Positions 61,716-64,000 of a stretch of 64,000 nucleotides of DNA are shown here, one piece after another; the first letter of the stretch is position 1; the number at the start of each line of letters is the position of its first letter. The notes under the pieces are model-generated. The model saw nothing but the letters and a program-made list of their open reading frames with translations, was not told the origin of the DNA and did not search any database. The position numbers and the translations under genes were made by a program. Origin of the DNA: Cohnella luojiensis (GTDB taxonomy: Bacteria; Bacillota; Bacilli; Paenibacillales; Paenibacillaceae); NCBI RefSeq assembly GCF_004564235.1, contig NZ_SOMN01000001.1, forward strand, positions 359,595 to 423,594, in the 5' to 3' direction.

Positions 61716-62047
61716 ATGGAACATTCTAATGAATTACATGACGAAGACTGTTGTTCTAGCGAAGGTGAAAGGAAAAGCCATCATTCGGATAAAATGAAAT
61801 CAAATCTGATTTCCAGATTAAATCGAATCGAGGGTCAAATTCGCGGAATCAAAGGGGACTTATCGAGAAAGACACATACTGTGACGACGTCTTAAATCAA
61901 ATTGCTGCCGCTCAGTCTGCACTCAATGGAGTCGGTAAGTTATTACTCGAAGGTCACATGAAGAGCTGCGTCATCGAAAGAATCCAATCTGGCGAACATG
62001 AAGTCATCGATGAGCTGCTGATAACGGTAAATAAATTAATGAAATAA
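61716..62047 (+). pseudogene. csoR: csoR copper-sensing repressor, interrupted by a frameshift
   Basis: AGAGGTGACG precedes an ATG whose frame encodes a CsoR-like N terminus (LISRLNRIEGQIRGIKGD), then shifts near 61853-61865 and stops at TAA 61893-61895 after 59 residues. In the next frame the rest of CsoR continues: IEKDTYCDDVLNQIAAAQSA, LLEGHMKSCVIERI, to the stop at 62045-62047. Comparison with the family pattern RGIKG-x-IEKD suggests two extra bases (or one missing). The frame of the second part has no start codon. The truncated 59-residue product lacks all Cu(I) ligands (Cys in YCDD, His and Cys in GHMKSC). A sequencing or assembly error is the main alternative. Confidence 0.85.
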
Positions 62048-62067
62048 ACACTATGGAGGGATCTAGA

Positions 62068-62268
62068 ATGACTAATGTTACTTTAAATGTACAGGGTATG
62101 TCTTGCGGACATTGCGTGAATTCGGTAGAAGGCGCTTTAAAAAAACTGGGTACCGACGCAAAGGTAGACCTTGCAAGCAATTCGGTAACGGTAGATTATG
62201 ATGAAACCAAAGTTTCGGTTTCTGCAATCAAAGAGGCAATAGAGGATCAAGGTTACGATGTCGTATAA
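62068..62268 (+). CDS. copZ: Copper chaperone CopZ
   Basis: A 66-residue heavy-metal-associated domain protein with the Cu(I)-binding GMSCGHC near residue 10 and the ferredoxin-like fold ending EDQGYDVV. It delivers Cu(I) to CopA. The ATG at 62068 is chosen because GGAGGGATC lies just before it; the ATG at 62053 would include that site. It follows csoR by 20 bases and is closed by its own terminator. Confidence 0.92.
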   Translation: MTNVTLNVQGMSCGHCVNSVEGALKKLGTDAKVDLASNSVTVDYDETKVSVSAIKEAIEDQGYDVV

Positions 62269-62276
62269 TTTCATTC

Positions 62277-62308
62277 GGAGTCATCTGAAGATGGCTCCAT
62301 CTTTTTGA
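62277..62308 (+). terminator. Terminator of csoR-copZ
   Basis: GGAGTCATCT-GA-AGATGGCTCC with one G-T pair, followed by ATCTTTTTG. Confidence 0.7.
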
Positions 62309-62315
62309 AGATAAT

Positions 62316-62334
62316 TATACCCTATATGGGTATA
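62316..62334 (+). promoter_or_regulatory. Second CsoR-type operator, before copA
   Basis: TATACCC-TATAT-GGGTATA, 25 bases before the copA start and just after the copZ terminator. It shares the ACCCTAT.GGGTA core with the site at 61669. The -10/-35 of this unit are not clear. Confidence 0.7.
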
Positions 62335-62358
62335 TAGAAGAGGATAGAGGTGATACTC

Positions 62359-64000
62359 ATGAGTACAGCAGAATCCGCACGAAGCGAACAAACAACTCTG
62401 CAGATCACGGGAATGACTTGCGCGGCTTGCGCAAACCGAATAGAGAAAGGGCTGACCAAGCTTGAGGGTGTATCCCAGGCCACTGTGAATTTTACATTGG
62501 AACAGGCATCTGTGAGTTATGATCCAGGTAAAGTGGACATGAGCAAGCTTGAGCAAAAAGTTCAAGATCTTGGTTATGGCACTGCGAAAGAATCGGTTGA
62601 ATTTGAAATTGGCGGTATGACCTGTGCCGCTTGTGCGACTCGGATTGAAAAAGGACTCAATAAATTGCCGGGTATTCATAAAGCAACCGTGAATTTGGCA
62701 TTGGAGTCCGCCCACGTAGAATTTTCTCCTTCAAGCGTTACGATTCCCGATATGATCAAGAAAGTAGATCAGCTTGGTTATAGAGCGAAACCCAAAGAGG
62801 AAGTAAAGGATGCAGGAGATCGCAAACAGCAAGAAATACGGAAACAGAAACGTAAGCTGCTGATTTCCGCTATCTTGTCCTTACCCTTATTATGGGCTAT
62901 GGTGGGCCATTTCTCATTCACATCTTGGATTTGGGTACCGGAGCTCTTCATGAACCCATGGTTTCAACTGATTCTCGCGACCCCTGTTCAATTTGTTATT
63001 GGGAAACCATTCTACATCGGCGCGTATAAGGCATTGCGTAACGGCAGCGCGAATATGGACGTTCTCGTAGCGCTTGGCACTTCGGCAGCATATTTTTATA
63101 GCCTCTACTTAACCTTGCAATCAATCGGAAACGCTCACCACCAAGTGGATATGTATTACGAGACGAGTTCGGTATTAATTACCCTGATTGTTATGGGGAA
63201 GTTGTTCGAAGCGATGGCTAAGGGCCGTTCCTCGGAAGCAATCAAAACCTTGATGGGATTGCAGGCTAAGTCAGCTTTAGTCCTACGAAATGGTCAAGAA
63301 ATCAGTGTACCAGTGGAAGAAGTTGTTGTTGGTGATGTATTTATCGTGAAGCCGGGAGAGAAAATTCCGGTAGACGGAGAAGTCGTTGAGGGGGTATCAG
63401 CCGTTGACGAATCGATGCTTACAGGCGAGAGCATTCCTGTCGAGAAACGTGGAGGAGATCCGGTTATCGGTGCAGCTTTGAACAAAAACGGGGTCCTGAA
63501 AATCCGAGCAACCAAAGTCGGTAAAGAGACTGCGCTCGCCCAAATTATTAAAGTCGTCGAAGAAGCGCAAGGTTCTAAGGCACCCATTCAACGAGTTGCG
63601 GATGTCATTTCGGGTATATTCGTTCCCATTGTTGTTGGAATTGCAGTGGTTACATTTCTAGTTTGGTACTTCGGAGTGGATAGTGGAAATTTCTCCGGCG
63701 CTTTAGAGAAAGCGATAGCCGTGCTTGTTATTGCTTGTCCTTGCGCGCTTGGTCTTGCAACCCCTACTTCAATTATGGCGGGCTCGGGACGTGCAGCCGA
63801 ACTCGGGATATTATTCAAAGGCGGGGAACACCTTGAAACGACTCATCGAATAAACGCGATCTTGCTTGATAAGACGGGAACGGTCACCAAAGGGAAGCCG
63901 GAATTAACGGATATAGACGTCGTTCAAGAATCGAATCGCGAACAGCTGCTTGGATGGATTGGCTCCGCCGAGCGTAATTCTGAACACCCCCTTGCAGAAG
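62359..64000 (+). CDS. copA: Cu(I)-exporting P1B-type ATPase CopA, 3' end cut by window
   Basis: Cu+ efflux ATPase. The frame is open from the ATG to the window end (547 codons seen of about 800). Two N-terminal metal-binding domains carry GMTCAAC at about residues 18-24 and 86-92. Then come membrane segments, the actuator TGES (355-358), the intramembrane Cu site CPC (460-462), DKTGT (phosphorylated Asp504) and the N-domain SEHPLAE just at the edge. GAGGTGATACTC precedes the ATG. It has its own CsoR-type operator. The N-terminal 140 codons are more AT-rich than the upstream housekeeping genes. Confidence 0.95.
   Translation, partial: MSTAESARSEQTTLQITGMTCAACANRIEKGLTKLEGVSQATVNFTLEQASVSYDPGKVDMSKLEQKVQDLGYGTAKESVEFEIGGMTCAACATRIEKGLNKLPGIHKATVNLALESAHVEFSPSSVTIPDMIKKVDQLGYRAKPKEEVKDAGDRKQQEIRKQKRKLLISAILSLPLLWAMVGHFSFTSWIWVPELFMNPWFQLILATPVQFVIGKPFYIGAYKALRNGSANMDVLVALGTSAAYFYSLYLTLQSIGNAHHQVDMYYETSSVLITLIVMGKLFEAMAKGRSSEAIKTLMGLQAKSALVLRNGQEISVPVEEVVVGDVFIVKPGEKIPVDGEVVEGVSAVDESMLTGESIPVEKRGGDPVIGAALNKNGVLKIRATKVGKETALAQIIKVVEEAQGSKAPIQRVADVISGIFVPIVVGIAVVTFLVWYFGVDSGNFSGALEKAIAVLVIACPCALGLATPTSIMAGSGRAAELGILFKGGEHLETTHRINAILLDKTGTVTKGKPELTDIDVVQESNREQLLGWIGSAERNSEHPLAE

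Noticed and set aside
62281..62715. Minus-strand open frame opposite the start of copA
   Set aside because: It overlaps the CsoR-type operator and the metal-binding domains of copA, which are unmistakable on the plus strand.
1..64000. tRNA or rRNA genes
   Set aside because: No cloverleaf with CCA-adjacent acceptor stem, T-loop GTTCGAATC context or rRNA stretch was found on reading; GTTCGAAC at about 18017 is isolated and lacks the rest of a tRNA.

Overview
The window reads as chromosomal DNA of a spore-forming, low-to-mid GC Gram-positive bacterium of the order Bacillales, most likely Paenibacillaceae (Paenibacillus or Cohnella type). The basis is gene order. From about 27.4 to 57.9 kb it follows the Bacillus subtilis ylo region (rqcH/yloA, yloB, remA/ylzA, gmk, rpoZ, coaBC, priA, def, fmt, rsmB, rlmN, prpC, prkC, rsgA, rpe, spoVM, rpmB, yloU, yloV, recG). 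SpoVM and a SpoVIF-like protein imply endospore formation. No rRNA, tRNA or CRISPR array was seen. The genus assignment is inference.

Region by region. 1-9.6 kb: 5'-cut mtnN; an acetate module (acuC and acuA on the minus strand, divergent from acsA); a class A penicillin-binding protein with fibronectin domains; ferritin; a small DUF1450 protein under a Fur-box promoter; and rpsD with a long leader. 9.7-19.8 kb: a GAF/GGDEF diguanylate cyclase, a lipoprotein, an M29 aminopeptidase, an HPr-like protein without the active-site histidine, YlaN, a Ca2+/H+ antiporter, an Asp23 protein, an FtsW/SpoVE-type SEDS protein, YugN, an M20 amidohydrolase and a two-CBS protein. 19.9-27.4 kb: an XPB-type helicase translationally coupled to a helicase-associated protein, then RicF (YlbF), YlbG, an unknown protein, a LysR regulator and a PHP phosphoesterase. 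This region ends in a 51-bp tandem repeat array lying between convergent genes.

27.4-58.4 kb is the ylo-type housekeeping block. Relative to B. subtilis it carries purT, dapF, an arsR/MFS pair and a YitJ-type methionine enzyme where yloC would be. It also has a DegV (FakB-like) gene directly after yloV (FakA-like) in place of sdaAB/sdaAA.

58.4-64 kb looks different. It is visibly more AT-rich, its genes are accessory in type, and each unit carries its own operator. It holds a TetR-controlled ABC transporter operon with a methyltransferase, then a copper module: csoR (frameshifted in this sequence), copZ, and copA running off the window end. Two CsoR-type operators lie in front of csoR-copZ and copA.

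The most interesting signals are: the 51-bp array built from two alternating palindromes; the XPB helicase/partner pair sharing a duplicated domain; the HPr-like protein that keeps the Ser46 region but lacks His15; the broken csoR with intact operators; and a set of sharply defined operators (Fur, ArsR, TetR, CsoR) placed exactly on their promoters.
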